A DNA stretch of 46,985 bases from Candidatus Methanoperedens sp. (GCA_012026795.1 VEPM01000034.1:1-46985); one strand, 5' to 3'; shown: positions 23,935 to 33,255, counted from the first letter of the stretch. Program-made: numbers and translations. Notes: generated by a model not told the origin, from the letters alone.

Positions 23935-24644
23935 AAGGAATAATACTTGCAGGAGGAACAGGCTCCCGCCTGTATCCATTAACCAAGATCACGAATAAAC
24001 ATCTGCTTCCTGTGTATGATAAGCCTATGATATATTATCCACTGCAAACACTTATCGATGCGGGGATAAAGGAGATAATGATCGTCTCCGGCCGGGGTCA
24101 TGCAGGTCATTTTCTTGAACTCCTGGGATCGGGAACCGAATTTGGAGTGCATCTTACTTATGAAATACAGGAAGAAGCGGGAGGAATCGCACAGGCCCTT
24201 GGCCTTGCGCAGGATTTTGCGGATGATGAACCCGTAACGGTAATCCTTGGTGATAATATATTCCAGGATAATGTGAATGAAGCAGTTTCCTCATTCAGGT
24301 CAGGCTCCATGATATTTATTAAGGAAGTGCCCGATGCAAACCGGTTTGGCGTTGCCCGGATCAAAGGAAAAAGCATTATATCGATTGAAGAAAAACCGGC
24401 TGTTCCCAGGTCGAATCTGGCAGTTACAGGATTATATATTTATGATGCAAGTGTTTTTAATATTATCCGGACACTTCGGCCTTCGGGAAGGGGAGAGCTT
24501 GAGATCACGGATGTAAATAATGAATATATCCGGCAGGGTAAAATGAGTTATTCTGTTCTCTCCGGATTCTGGAGCGATGCGGGAACGTTTGAGTCATTGT
24601 TCAGGGCAAGTGAACTGGTACGGAATATGAGAATAGCTGAATAG
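23931..24644 (+). CDS. rfbA: Glucose-1-phosphate thymidylyltransferase, short form
   Basis: 237 aa. The nucleotide-binding start GIILAGGTGSRLYPLTKITN, KHLLPVYDKPMIYYPL, the LGDNIF metal site and IEEKP follow RmlA closely. Classical RmlA has about 290 residues; the missing C-terminal part includes the secondary, allosteric region, so feedback by dTDP-rhamnose may be weaker (inference). ATGA overlap with rfbD. It makes dTDP-glucose, the entry to the rhamnose pathway, and closes the operon. Confidence 0.92.
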   Translation: MKGIILAGGTGSRLYPLTKITNKHLLPVYDKPMIYYPLQTLIDAGIKEIMIVSGRGHAGHFLELLGSGTEFGVHLTYEIQEEAGGIAQALGLAQDFADDEPVTVILGDNIFQDNVNEAVSSFRSGSMIFIKEVPDANRFGVARIKGKSIISIEEKPAVPRSNLAVTGLYIYDASVFNIIRTLRPSGRGELEITDVNNEYIRQGKMSYSVLSGFWSDAGTFESLFRASELVRNMRIAE

Positions 24645-24708
24645 AAAATATTATATATAATAATAAAATTTTATACCTACAGTGGGGACATGATCTTTTC
24701 AGCAATAC

Positions 24709-24758
24709 TGCGCCGGGGTGCGACCCCAGACCCCACGCGGTCGCGCCGCCGATGGCGG
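24709..24758. other. GC-rich palindromic island
   Basis: About 50 bp of very GC-rich sequence in AT-rich surroundings. It contains GGGGT-GCG-ACCCC (24715-24727) and CCGCC-GAT-GGCGG (24746-24758), both perfect 5-bp palindromes. It lies between the end of rfbA and the broken wzm copy. A remnant of a repeat or an insertion scar are possibilities. Confidence 0.4.
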
Positions 24759-24765
24759 ATATACC

Positions 24766-25110
24766 ATGAAATCAAAGGTTGTTTACTCTCGAATATATGG
24801 TGTTGATTACAAGATTTTAGATTATAAAGAGTTGATAAAAAACCTTGTGATAAGCAACCTCAAAACGAAATACTCCAGTTCATTTATCGGATTTGCCTGG
24901 TCAATGCTGAATCCCCTGATGATGATGCTCGTACTGTATTTTGTATTTAACAATGTCTTTAAATCCACACAGGAGCATTTTGCTCTTTTATTTATTAATC
25001 GGCCTGATTGGCTGGCGGTTTTTTGCACTGGGAACCACATGGCCATGTCCTCTATCGTAGGAAAAGCAATTTTGTCACCAAGATCGGATACCCCGCGAGA
25101 TACTAAATCC
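24766..25110 (+). pseudogene. Truncated, frameshifted 5' copy of the wzm permease gene
   Basis: From ATG 24766 the frame reads MKSKVVYSRIYGVDYKILDY and then follows the intact permease at 27060 closely (KNLVIS.LK.KYSSS.IGFAW, NNVFKSTQEHFA). By eye about nine in ten bases match over 24838-24984. After STQEHFA one base is inserted relative to the intact gene, and a second compensating indel follows near 25038. The alignment stops around 25104, at the equivalent of GAGATATTGA in the intact gene. Only about the first 100 of 253 codons remain, so no working permease can be made. The break coincides with the stop codon of the neighbouring minus-strand glycosyltransferase. Confidence 0.85.
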
Positions 25111-26914
25111 TAATTGAAAAATCCTCCTTGATCAATGTTAGATTAGGATTATAATATGGATCTCCTTTATCAATAACACTACCCCATTTTTCTCTCATGT
25201 ATGAATATTCTTTTAAAAACCTCTTCATCTTTTCAGGAGTATTTTCATATCCTCTGCTCAATGATTCATGGTGATACAGTTCCGCATAAGGGGTATAGGT
25301 TATGAGATATCCTTTTTCCCTTATCTTTAAACAGAGATCAACGTCATTAAAAGCAACTTCAATGTTTTCATCAAATCCTCCGACCTCATAAAATACTTTT
25401 TTCCTTATTAAGACGCATGCTGCCGTCACTGCACTGAGATTATGGATAACATGAGGTCCCTTAAAATACACCATATAAATATTTGATAAATGTTTATAAG
25501 AATGACCTGCGATGCCCGGTTGTTCAGGCCTCCCTCTTATCCCCAAGATAACTCCAGCATGTTGTATCGTTCCGTTAGGATAAAGCAACTTGCAGCCTAC
25601 AGCTCCTACTTCCGGGCGCTGCGCGTGCTCAAGTATGGCTGATAACCAGTCCTCATTTATCACTTCCGTGTCGTTGTTCAAGAACAAAAGGTATTCACCG
25701 TTTGATCTTTGAGCTGCAAAATTATTAATAGCTGAAAAATTAAATGGTTGATCATATTTTAGAACAGTGATGCCTGGTGATCCACTTATCGATTCCAGAT
25801 ATCTAAGCGTACGACTGTCATTGCTATAATTATCGATAATTATTATTTCATAATTTTTATAAGTGGTTTTCTTTCTGATGCTTTCTATACATTTTTTCAA
25901 TGTTTTAAGCTTATTCTTAGTTGGTATGATTACGCTGACCAATGGTTCCCCAATTATATCTCTCTTGATCCTGAAAAAACCAGGAAATCTTCCGGGCAAA
26001 ACCTTCCCACTTATTTTTCTCCGGTCTATAGCCTCCTCAAGCGCTTTATATGCTGAGATATCTGCATAACTCTTGGACTGGTATCTCACTGATGTAGAAC
26101 CGGGGAGTTGTCTCCAATGATACAGGATCTCCGGTATATGAAAAATCTTATCCGTTTGTTCAGTAACCCTGAGAACAAGATCATAGTCCTGGCTTCCTTC
26201 GAATCCTTTTCTAAACCTTCCAATTTCATCTATCAGATTTTTTCTATAAATTCCAAAATGGCAGGTGTACATATTTGATAAAAGCAGGTCTGGAGACCAA
26301 TCAGGTTTAAAATAAGGATTAACCCTCTTATCATCTATTGTTATATTGTCCTCATCGCTGTATATCATATCAGCTTCCGGGTGTTCCTGAAGCAGTTTCA
26401 CTACTTCATACAGGGCATTGACGGAAAGTTCATCATCGTGATCTAAGAAACCAGCGAATTCTCCGGTGGCCAACGATAATGCCTCGTTTGATGCACCTGA
26501 GATTCCCTGGTTTCGGCTGAGGTATTTTACTTTTATCCTGGGGTCTTTTTCGCTGTATCTATCAAGCATTTTTTTAATATAATCACCTTTGGAAGCATCA
26601 TCTACAAGGCATAATTCCCAGTTTTCATAAACCTGATCTATTACAGAATTTATTGCTTTCTCAAGCCAGATGCCATCCACGTTATACACGGGAGTGATTA
26701 TGCTGATCTTGGGGGAATATTTGAAGTTTTTTATTTGAGCCCTCATATTACTCAAATTCTGATCTGTTATTTTATTTTGTTCCAGATAAATCTCATAGTT
26801 TGATGCCAATTTCCCGGAATATTTTAAATAGACTATCGCTTGCCGGATAAATGAACGCAAGCCTTCCTCTCTCAAAATACTACAGCTATTGTTTACTAAT
26901 TGTGTAAATGTCAT
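25103..26914 (-). CDS. Two-domain GT2 glycosyltransferase
   Basis: 603 aa with two GT-A domains in tandem. Domain 1 (about 69-300) has ISIITPVYN, the metal-binding FLDHDDE (157-162) and EGSQDYDL as the base region. Domain 2 (about 325-590) has VSVIIPTKNK, the LFLNNDTEV site (410-417) and FNDVDLCLKI. The first 65 residues are a helical lead. Such proteins may build disaccharide repeats or add two sugars in turn. Its 3' end abuts a broken wzm copy and the intact wzm lies beyond its 5' end, so the gene is bracketed by direct repeats. Complete and open. Confidence 0.88.
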   Translation of the reverse strand: MTFTQLVNNSCSILREEGLRSFIRQAIVYLKYSGKLASNYEIYLEQNKITDQNLSNMRAQIKNFKYSPKISIITPVYNVDGIWLEKAINSVIDQVYENWELCLVDDASKGDYIKKMLDRYSEKDPRIKVKYLSRNQGISGASNEALSLATGEFAGFLDHDDELSVNALYEVVKLLQEHPEADMIYSDEDNITIDDKRVNPYFKPDWSPDLLLSNMYTCHFGIYRKNLIDEIGRFRKGFEGSQDYDLVLRVTEQTDKIFHIPEILYHWRQLPGSTSVRYQSKSYADISAYKALEEAIDRRKISGKVLPGRFPGFFRIKRDIIGEPLVSVIIPTKNKLKTLKKCIESIRKKTTYKNYEIIIIDNYSNDSRTLRYLESISGSPGITVLKYDQPFNFSAINNFAAQRSNGEYLLFLNNDTEVINEDWLSAILEHAQRPEVGAVGCKLLYPNGTIQHAGVILGIRGRPEQPGIAGHSYKHLSNIYMVYFKGPHVIHNLSAVTAACVLIRKKVFYEVGGFDENIEVAFNDVDLCLKIREKGYLITYTPYAELYHHESLSRGYENTPEKMKRFLKEYSYMREKWGSVIDKGDPYYNPNLTLIKEDFSIRI

Positions 26915-27059
26915 GTTTTCTTCTTTTCATTGATCTGCTTAAATGATTTTAATAATCATGTAATTTTCCCTGATTTTTGAAAAATACGATAATTTAAGAC
27001 ATCATTATATAGAATAGAATATAACAAGAAAGCAAATTAGTGATAGGAACCATATTTAA

Positions 27060-27821
27060 ATGTACATATTTGAATATAAAGATCTAATAAAAAACCTTGT
27101 AATAAGCGACCTGAAAATGAAATACTCCAGTTCAGTTATTGGATTTGCCTGGTCAATGCTTAATCCTTTGCTGATGATGCTCGTACTGTATTTTGTTTTT
27201 AACAATGTTTTTAAATCCACACAGGAGCATTTTGCCATTTATATATTAATTGGACTCACAGGATGGAGATTTTTTACATTCGGAACAACGGGTGCTATGT
27301 ACTCTATTGTTGGAAAATCAAGTCTTGTAACCAAGATCTTTATACCACGTGAGATATTGACATTCAGTGCAGTAATATCTGTATTTATAAGCTCTCTACT
27401 CGAATTCATGGTATTGATCCCACTCATGGTTATTTTAGGAGTCAAACCTTCAATATTTATTATATTCTTCCCTGTCCTGCATATTCTATTTTTCCTTATA
27501 GTATATGGCATCGGACTGGCTATGGCATCGCTATTTGTATATTATAGAGATGTGAACCAGATATGGGATGTGCTTCTCCAGATGGGCTTTTTCCTTTCAC
27601 CGATCGTTTATCCGCTTTCCCTTATACCTGAGAAGTATATGTTTTATTATATGCTTAACCCTATAACAAGTTTAATTGAAATGTACAGGAACTTGCTTTT
27701 ATCTGGAATCCTGCCAGGACTCATGGATATTGTCCTCGTGTTAATGTTCGGGATTATCCTATTTTCACTTGGCTCATGGTTATTCAGGAAGCTTTCTCCA
27801 GGGTTTGCTGAGGAGATTTGA
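27060..27821 (+). CDS. wzm: ABC-2 type polysaccharide export permease (Wzm/TagG-like)
   Basis: 253 aa with six hydrophobic segments, the size and profile of Wzm. Family wording is clear in the first third (LVISDLKMKYSSSVIGFAWS, LNPLLMMLVLYFVFNNVF) and in the later FFLSPIVYPLSLIPEKYMFYYMLNPI. It forms the membrane channel through which a lipid-linked polysaccharide is exported. The ATPase gene starts directly at the next base after its TGA stop. A broken copy of its 5' part lies 2 kb upstream. Confidence 0.92.
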   Translation: MYIFEYKDLIKNLVISDLKMKYSSSVIGFAWSMLNPLLMMLVLYFVFNNVFKSTQEHFAIYILIGLTGWRFFTFGTTGAMYSIVGKSSLVTKIFIPREILTFSAVISVFISSLLEFMVLIPLMVILGVKPSIFIIFFPVLHILFFLIVYGIGLAMASLFVYYRDVNQIWDVLLQMGFFLSPIVYPLSLIPEKYMFYYMLNPITSLIEMYRNLLLSGILPGLMDIVLVLMFGIILFSLGSWLFRKLSPGFAEEI

Positions 27822-29129
27822 ATGTTCGAGCCACCACTGAAAAAAAAGGAAGATGGAGATGCCATAATAGTTGAAAATGTCAGAAAGCGTTTCAGGATTC
27901 CTCATGAGAAAAGAAATACTCTTTTTGAAAATATCGCTGGTGTAGTAAAGGGCAGGAAGCAGGATTATGATGAATTCTGCGCTCTCCGGGATATAAGTTT
28001 CAGGGTAAAGAAAGGGGAGAAGCTTGGAATCGTGGGTGAAAACGGAAGCGGAAAGAGTACACTCCTAAAGATCATCTCCGGTGTGTTTGTGCCTGATGCC
28101 GGGAATGTGAAAGTTTATGGCAAGGTTGCGCCGTTCCTTGAACTGGGCGTGGGTTTCCAGCCTGAACTCACAGCCGAAGAGAATGTGAGACTATATGGCG
28201 CAGTCATGGGTATGAGCAGGAAAGAGATGGAGAGCAGGTTCGAGGAGATATTTGAATTTGCCGAACTTGAGCGCTTTAAACAGATGAAGCTTAAGAATTT
28301 TTCAAGCGGGATGTATATGCGGCTTGCGTTTGCTACTGCTACTGCGACTAGCCCTGATATTTTACTGATAGACGAAGTACTGGCAGTAGGGGATGAGACT
28401 TTCCAGAGAAAATGTTTTGATAAGATCAATGAGTTCAAGATGAACGGGAAAACAATAGTTCTTGTTACGCATGATCTGGAGATGGTGAAACGGTTATGCG
28501 ATAGTGCTATTTTGCTTGATCATGGAAAGATGACTTCAATTGGGAATAGCCAGATGGTGATCGATGAGTATCACAAGAACATGCGCGAGAAAGCAGAATC
28601 AATTCTTAAGGTACAACAGAAAATAGTAATACAGCAGGAATCAACCCCTATCACTAATGAAGAATCCAGCGTTCCTGAAAAAGCTGAGCTTCCAAAAGAC
28701 AGGTGGGGAACGGGAGAAATTGAGATAACGGAAGTTAAATTCTTTGGCAGGGATAGCGAAGAGAAATATATTTTCAGAACAGGAGAAACCCTTATTGCAA
28801 AAATAAAGTATTCTGCAAAGCAAAGGATCGAAAAACCAGTTTTCGGGGTTGCGATTCACAGGAACGATGGAACCCATATAACAGGACCCAATACGAAATT
28901 CCATAATAATGTGATAGAAAGTATAGAAGGAGACGGGATAGTTGAATATATTGTGGATTCTTTGCCTTTATTAAATGGAACTTATTTGTTTACGGCTGCT
29001 GTGTATGATTTTGCATGTGTTAATGCATATGACTACCACGAAAAAAGATTTACCTTTAAAGTTGAAGATGAGAGTAAAAAAGATTATGGTATATTTTACA
29101 TTCCATGCAGGTGGAAATATGGCGAATAG
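27822..29129 (+). CDS. wzt: ABC polysaccharide export ATPase with C-terminal glycan-recognition domain (Wzt-like)
   Basis: 435 aa. Nucleotide-binding domain: Walker A GENGSGKST (72-80), signature FSSGMYMRL (160-168), Walker B LLIDEVLAV (181-189), H217. A linker of about 50 residues leads to a C-terminal beta domain (about 295-430, WGTGEIEITEVKFFGRDSEE, GVAIHRNDGTHITGPNT) like the Wzt C-terminal domain, which in bacteria binds the modified non-reducing end of the chain before export. That implies the exported chain carries a terminal modification such as methyl or phosphate; the fusion gene downstream encodes candidate enzymes. Partner of the permease upstream. Confidence 0.92.
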   Translation: MFEPPLKKKEDGDAIIVENVRKRFRIPHEKRNTLFENIAGVVKGRKQDYDEFCALRDISFRVKKGEKLGIVGENGSGKSTLLKIISGVFVPDAGNVKVYGKVAPFLELGVGFQPELTAEENVRLYGAVMGMSRKEMESRFEEIFEFAELERFKQMKLKNFSSGMYMRLAFATATATSPDILLIDEVLAVGDETFQRKCFDKINEFKMNGKTIVLVTHDLEMVKRLCDSAILLDHGKMTSIGNSQMVIDEYHKNMREKAESILKVQQKIVIQQESTPITNEESSVPEKAELPKDRWGTGEIEITEVKFFGRDSEEKYIFRTGETLIAKIKYSAKQRIEKPVFGVAIHRNDGTHITGPNTKFHNNVIESIEGDGIVEYIVDSLPLLNGTYLFTAAVYDFACVNAYDYHEKRFTFKVEDESKKDYGIFYIPCRWKYGE

Positions 29130-29204
29130 CAGCATTTTAGAAAGAAAATATACAAAGGTTTATTGCGCTTTAAAAAAGAATAAAATAAACGGAAAATATA
29201 TTTA

Positions 29205-32200
29205 ATGAGACCAAAAAAGATAATCCTGATAATTATAGATTCACTAAGAAAGGATCATTTAGGCTGTTATGGTTATAAGAGAAATACAAGCCCGAATATA
29301 GATACTCTTGCAAAAAGCGGGATACTTTTTAAATATGCTTTTTCAGCATGTCCAAATACAGTTCCTTCGATAGCATCTGTCCTGACTTCAAAGTATCCGT
29401 CAAATCATTCGATGGGTTTTGATCCAGATAAAAAGCTAGATCCAGAGGTAGATACAACTTTAGCCACTGTTTTGAACGAGAATGAATACAGGACTGCCGC
29501 TTTTCTAAGTAGCAGTGGGCTTACTGGCATAAACTCAGGTTTTGATATATTCGATGAAGGAAAGGGAAAAAGAGACTGTGCAGGGACAAATGAACAGGTT
29601 TTAAAATGGCTTGATGAAAATCACATGCAGGATTTTTTCCTGTTAGTTCATTATTCTGATTTGCAAGGGCCATATTTAAATTCAGGGTCTTATAAAAATA
29701 CATTCGTAGAGGATGAATTTTATGGAAATGCTGAGCAGATAAAGAACATCTCAGACAAAGACCCCACCTTCAACAGTATTCCCCGATACCAGATACTTAA
29801 TCCTGTCACAGATGCTGATAATATTCCTGTCAGTTTTGAAAGTGATGTGAGATATTACAAAGCGCAATATGACGGATGCATACGTAACATAGATGAAAAT
29901 ATCCAAAAACTCATTGAAAAATTAAAAGTCCTCAAGATTTTTGATGACTCACTGATAATCATCACTTCAGATCACGGTGTGGCTTTTGGTGAAAATAATT
30001 TATTCTTAGATTATGGATTATCTGTGACCTTGGACCAGATAGAAGTCCCGTTGGTATTGAAATTTCATAAAGGTTGGTATATAAAGAGCGGTATCTTAGA
30101 TATTCCAGTAAGCACCCTTGATATCATGCTAACTATACTCTCTTTATGCAATAATGATCTGAGTTTCATGCTTGAGGGGTATTCTCTCAAAGAAGTCCTT
30201 GAAGGTAAAGAAGATAATATTTTGAAAGAAAGAACAATAATGAGTGAAAATGAGCGTCAATTTGCTTTAATTAGTCCAAATGGATTGATGGAGCTTAAGA
30301 AAAAAGATGTTCCAACCAGCAATTATCATCCATATTTAGCAGCTTTACTTGAATCGCTAAACGGGAAGAAATACTATTGGGATTCAGGGAATGAGTATGT
30401 GCTGGCGATCCCATTTGATCAATATCAGAGATATAAAATAATATCTGATATAATAAACAAATTCAGAACCGACAAAGAAATATTTAAAATACTTGATGTT
30501 GGAGCCGGTTTTGAAAACAATCTAAAAAAGTTTCTTCCGTATGATGAAATTTTTTTATTAGATAAAAACTATCCAAAAGAGTATAATCAAAAAAGCAACT
30601 ACATAATTGGAGACATAACAAAAATAGGGCTTAACAAAAGTTATGATTTTATTATTTCTATTGATGCTTATGAGCATATATCCCCTATTTTTCGAGAAAA
30701 GTTTATCAATAAACTTATTGATCCTTCAAAAATCGCTACAATAATAGCTGCACCATTTGATACCCCTGGGGTTAGAGAATATGAAGTTTCTGCAAATGAG
30801 GTGTATAAAATCAGCCATGGGATGGAGTATAAGTGGCTTCATGAACATATCCAGAATGGGTTACCATCTCTCCCTTTTACTCTTGAATTAATTAAAAAAT
30901 CGAAGTACTCCTATACTGTGATACCCAATGGATATTTGCTACGATGGTTTGAAATGGTCTCGACTTATATGCTTACAGAAGGTATGCCTGAATTTACAAA
31001 GAGCATGGAAGCACTTTATGAATTCTACAATAAAAATTTTTACGCTTATGATAATTTAAATCCTGCCTATCGACATGTAATTGTAGTAAATAAAAGTAAT
31101 AATGAACCTGATTTTTCTGAAATTTATGCGAAGAATATTAAAATGGATGAGAATTTTACTATTAAATATGAATCTTTGCAGTCTATTCTTAAAAAAATCA
31201 GAGAACTTTCCAGCAATCTTAGGTACAAAGAATTGCTTGAGAAAAGAAGTGAGCTTACCGAACTCACAGGTGTACTGCAAGCCAAAGAAATTGAAATTAA
31301 TGAAATGAAAAGTACATCAAATTCAAAAGATTCTTTAATAAAAGTAAAAGATAATGAAATTATAGAACTCAAAGATGCTATGAATGTGAAAGCTTCTGAA
31401 ATTATAGAACTCAATAATACCCTGCAACAGATTCATATGAGTATAACCTGGAAATCAGTAATGAAATTTCAGAAAATCATTGATTTCTTTCTTCCGAATA
31501 ATACGCGGCGACGGCATTGTTATAATCTTGGGTTAAATAGCATTAATATAGTCGTAAACGAAGGATGGAGAAGCCTATGGATTGAATTTAAGGAAAAATT
31601 AAAAGGATGGGTTCCTTTTAAACATAGGATAAAAATAAATAATGTTTTATTAAAACTGAATGATCCGACAATTGATATAATTATTCCTGTTTATAACCAT
31701 GGAAAGTATTTGCAGGAATGCATTGAAAGTGCAATCAATCAAACATATTCTAATATCAATATAATAATTGTAGACGATTATTCAAGCGAATCTTTAGTTT
31801 TTGAAGTGTTAAAAAAATACGAAACGAATCCAAAAATAAAAATAGATTACCACAAAACAAATAAAGGTATTTCCGAAACGTTAAATGATGGAATTATTAT
31901 GTCATCTGGAAATTATCTAGCATTTTTGGATTGTGATGATATAATTGTTCCCAATGCAATAGAAAAAGTGGTAGATTTCATTAAGCACAACACTGACAAA
32001 TATTTTATTTATACGGATAGAATAAATATCAACCAAAGTGGAGAAACAGTTGAATACTTAAGTTTCAAAAATCGGGGAATGAATGCCAAAACAGAATTAT
32101 TATTGGGAATGTATACCTCCCATCTGAAAGTTATCAATAGAGAATGCTTTTCGAAAGTTGGTTTATTCGCGCCTAAATATGATTCCTCGCAGGATTATGA

Positions 32201-33230
32201 TATAGCACTAAGAATCTCAGAATATTTTGATTTTGGATATATTAATGATTATTTATACAAGCATCGAGTTCATGAAGAACAGTGTACACAAAGAAACCTC
32301 ACAAAACAAGAAAATCTTGCAATATTAATTAAAGACGCTGCAATCCAGAGAAGAAAGATATTACATGGCGATATTAGAAGATCAATATCAATTGTTATGC
32401 TGACTTTTAATAGACTTTATGATACAAAAAAATCTATTGAGTCCATTTTTAATTATACAAAATTGCCATTCGAGCTAATTATATTAGATAACAATTCAGA
32501 TAGCGATGTAAGAGAATATCTGAAGAAGTTGGAAAAAAAGAAATCCAATGTAAAAATTATTTTCGAGGATACAAATTTGGGGTGTGGCAGAGGAAGAAAA
32601 AAGGCTGTTAAATTCGCTAAAGGAAATTATATAGTCACGTTAGATAATGACATCTGCGTAACTCCTCTATGGTTAGAAAATTTCATCATAAGAATAGAAG
32701 ATGATAAGAAAATTGCTGCTGCGTGCGCAAAGGTAGTTTTTCCTGACGGAAAGATCCAATATAATGGAGGAAAACTGGAAATTAAAAACGATTTTATTGA
32801 ATTTTCTTTGCTTGATTCAAATAAAAATAAAAATGATTTATCAACCTTCAGGGAATTAGATTGCGATTGGATACCCGGGGGAGCGATGATAATAAAAAGG
32901 GAATTTCTTGAAAAAGTTGAATACCGGGAGGATATTGAAGGAGCATATGAAGATAACGACTATTCGTTACAAATAAAGAATATCGGAGGACGGGTAGTTA
33001 ATTGCCCATTATCTGAAGTAGTTCATTATCATTTGTATTTTGGTAAAAATATTTCAAAAGAAAAGAGATACATGAATGAAAGGTACGCAAATAAAAAAAT
33101 GATGAATGCATTTCTTGCTTTTTATAAATATAATAAGCTTATAATTAAAGATAAAGACTTATATAAAATATTGAATATATCAGATAAATCTGATGCTGAA
33201 ATCCGCAAACTTGTAACTACTCAAGCTTAG
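29205..33230 (+). CDS. Four-module fusion: alkaline-phosphatase-superfamily + methyltransferase + coiled coil + two GT2 domains
   Basis: 1341 aa. (1) Residues 1-405: sulfatase/phosphotransferase fold, with metal ligand D12 in IILIIIDSLRKDHLG, T52 in NTVPS at the nucleophile site and D256-H257 in TSDHG. (2) About 405-625: class I SAM methyltransferase-like domain, ILDVGAGFENN (428) and ISIDAYEH. (3) About 655-725: charged coiled coil. (4) About 820-1010: GT2 with IDIIIPVYNHGKYL, FLDCDD (907) and SSQDYDIA. (5) About 1060-1300: second GT2, SIVMLTFNRLYDTKKS, LDNDI (~1145) and EDNDYSLQI. No membrane segment is evident. It starts 75 bp after wzt and may be co-transcribed. Suggested role: capping or decoration of the exported glycan, matching the Wzt recognition domain (inference). 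Confidence 0.85.
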   Translation: MRPKKIILIIIDSLRKDHLGCYGYKRNTSPNIDTLAKSGILFKYAFSACPNTVPSIASVLTSKYPSNHSMGFDPDKKLDPEVDTTLATVLNENEYRTAAFLSSSGLTGINSGFDIFDEGKGKRDCAGTNEQVLKWLDENHMQDFFLLVHYSDLQGPYLNSGSYKNTFVEDEFYGNAEQIKNISDKDPTFNSIPRYQILNPVTDADNIPVSFESDVRYYKAQYDGCIRNIDENIQKLIEKLKVLKIFDDSLIIITSDHGVAFGENNLFLDYGLSVTLDQIEVPLVLKFHKGWYIKSGILDIPVSTLDIMLTILSLCNNDLSFMLEGYSLKEVLEGKEDNILKERTIMSENERQFALISPNGLMELKKKDVPTSNYHPYLAALLESLNGKKYYWDSGNEYVLAIPFDQYQRYKIISDIINKFRTDKEIFKILDVGAGFENNLKKFLPYDEIFLLDKNYPKEYNQKSNYIIGDITKIGLNKSYDFIISIDAYEHISPIFREKFINKLIDPSKIATIIAAPFDTPGVREYEVSANEVYKISHGMEYKWLHEHIQNGLPSLPFTLELIKKSKYSYTVIPNGYLLRWFEMVSTYMLTEGMPEFTKSMEALYEFYNKNFYAYDNLNPAYRHVIVVNKSNNEPDFSEIYAKNIKMDENFTIKYESLQSILKKIRELSSNLRYKELLEKRSELTELTGVLQAKEIEINEMKSTSNSKDSLIKVKDNEIIELKDAMNVKASEIIELNNTLQQIHMSITWKSVMKFQKIIDFFLPNNTRRRHCYNLGLNSINIVVNEGWRSLWIEFKEKLKGWVPFKHRIKINNVLLKLNDPTIDIIIPVYNHGKYLQECIESAINQTYSNINIIIVDDYSSESLVFEVLKKYETNPKIKIDYHKTNKGISETLNDGIIMSSGNYLAFLDCDDIIVPNAIEKVVDFIKHNTDKYFIYTDRININQSGETVEYLSFKNRGMNAKTELLLGMYTSHLKVINRECFSKVGLFAPKYDSSQDYDIALRISEYFDFGYINDYLYKHRVHEEQCTQRNLTKQENLAILIKDAAIQRRKILHGDIRRSISIVMLTFNRLYDTKKSIESIFNYTKLPFELIILDNNSDSDVREYLKKLEKKKSNVKIIFEDTNLGCGRGRKKAVKFAKGNYIVTLDNDICVTPLWLENFIIRIEDDKKIAAACAKVVFPDGKIQYNGGKLEIKNDFIEFSLLDSNKNKNDLSTFRELDCDWIPGGAMIIKREFLEKVEYREDIEGAYEDNDYSLQIKNIGGRVVNCPLSEVVHYHLYFGKNISKEKRYMNERYANKKMMNAFLAFYKYNKLIIKDKDLYKILNISDKSDAEIRKLVTTQA

Positions 33231-33255
33231 AGAATCAAATCTGATACAAAAAGTA

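Noticed and set aside
24718-25113. A 131-residue protein of the frame covering the GC-rich island and the wzm-like sequence
   Set aside because: It reads through the palindromic island at its start and, after STQEHFA, through a frameshift relative to the intact permease. It is a relic, not a gene.
29205-30420. Calling the fusion protein's first domain a sulfatase
   Set aside because: The sulfatase Cys/Ser-x-Pro-Ser-Arg site is absent; Thr stands at the nucleophile position and Ile at the arginine position.
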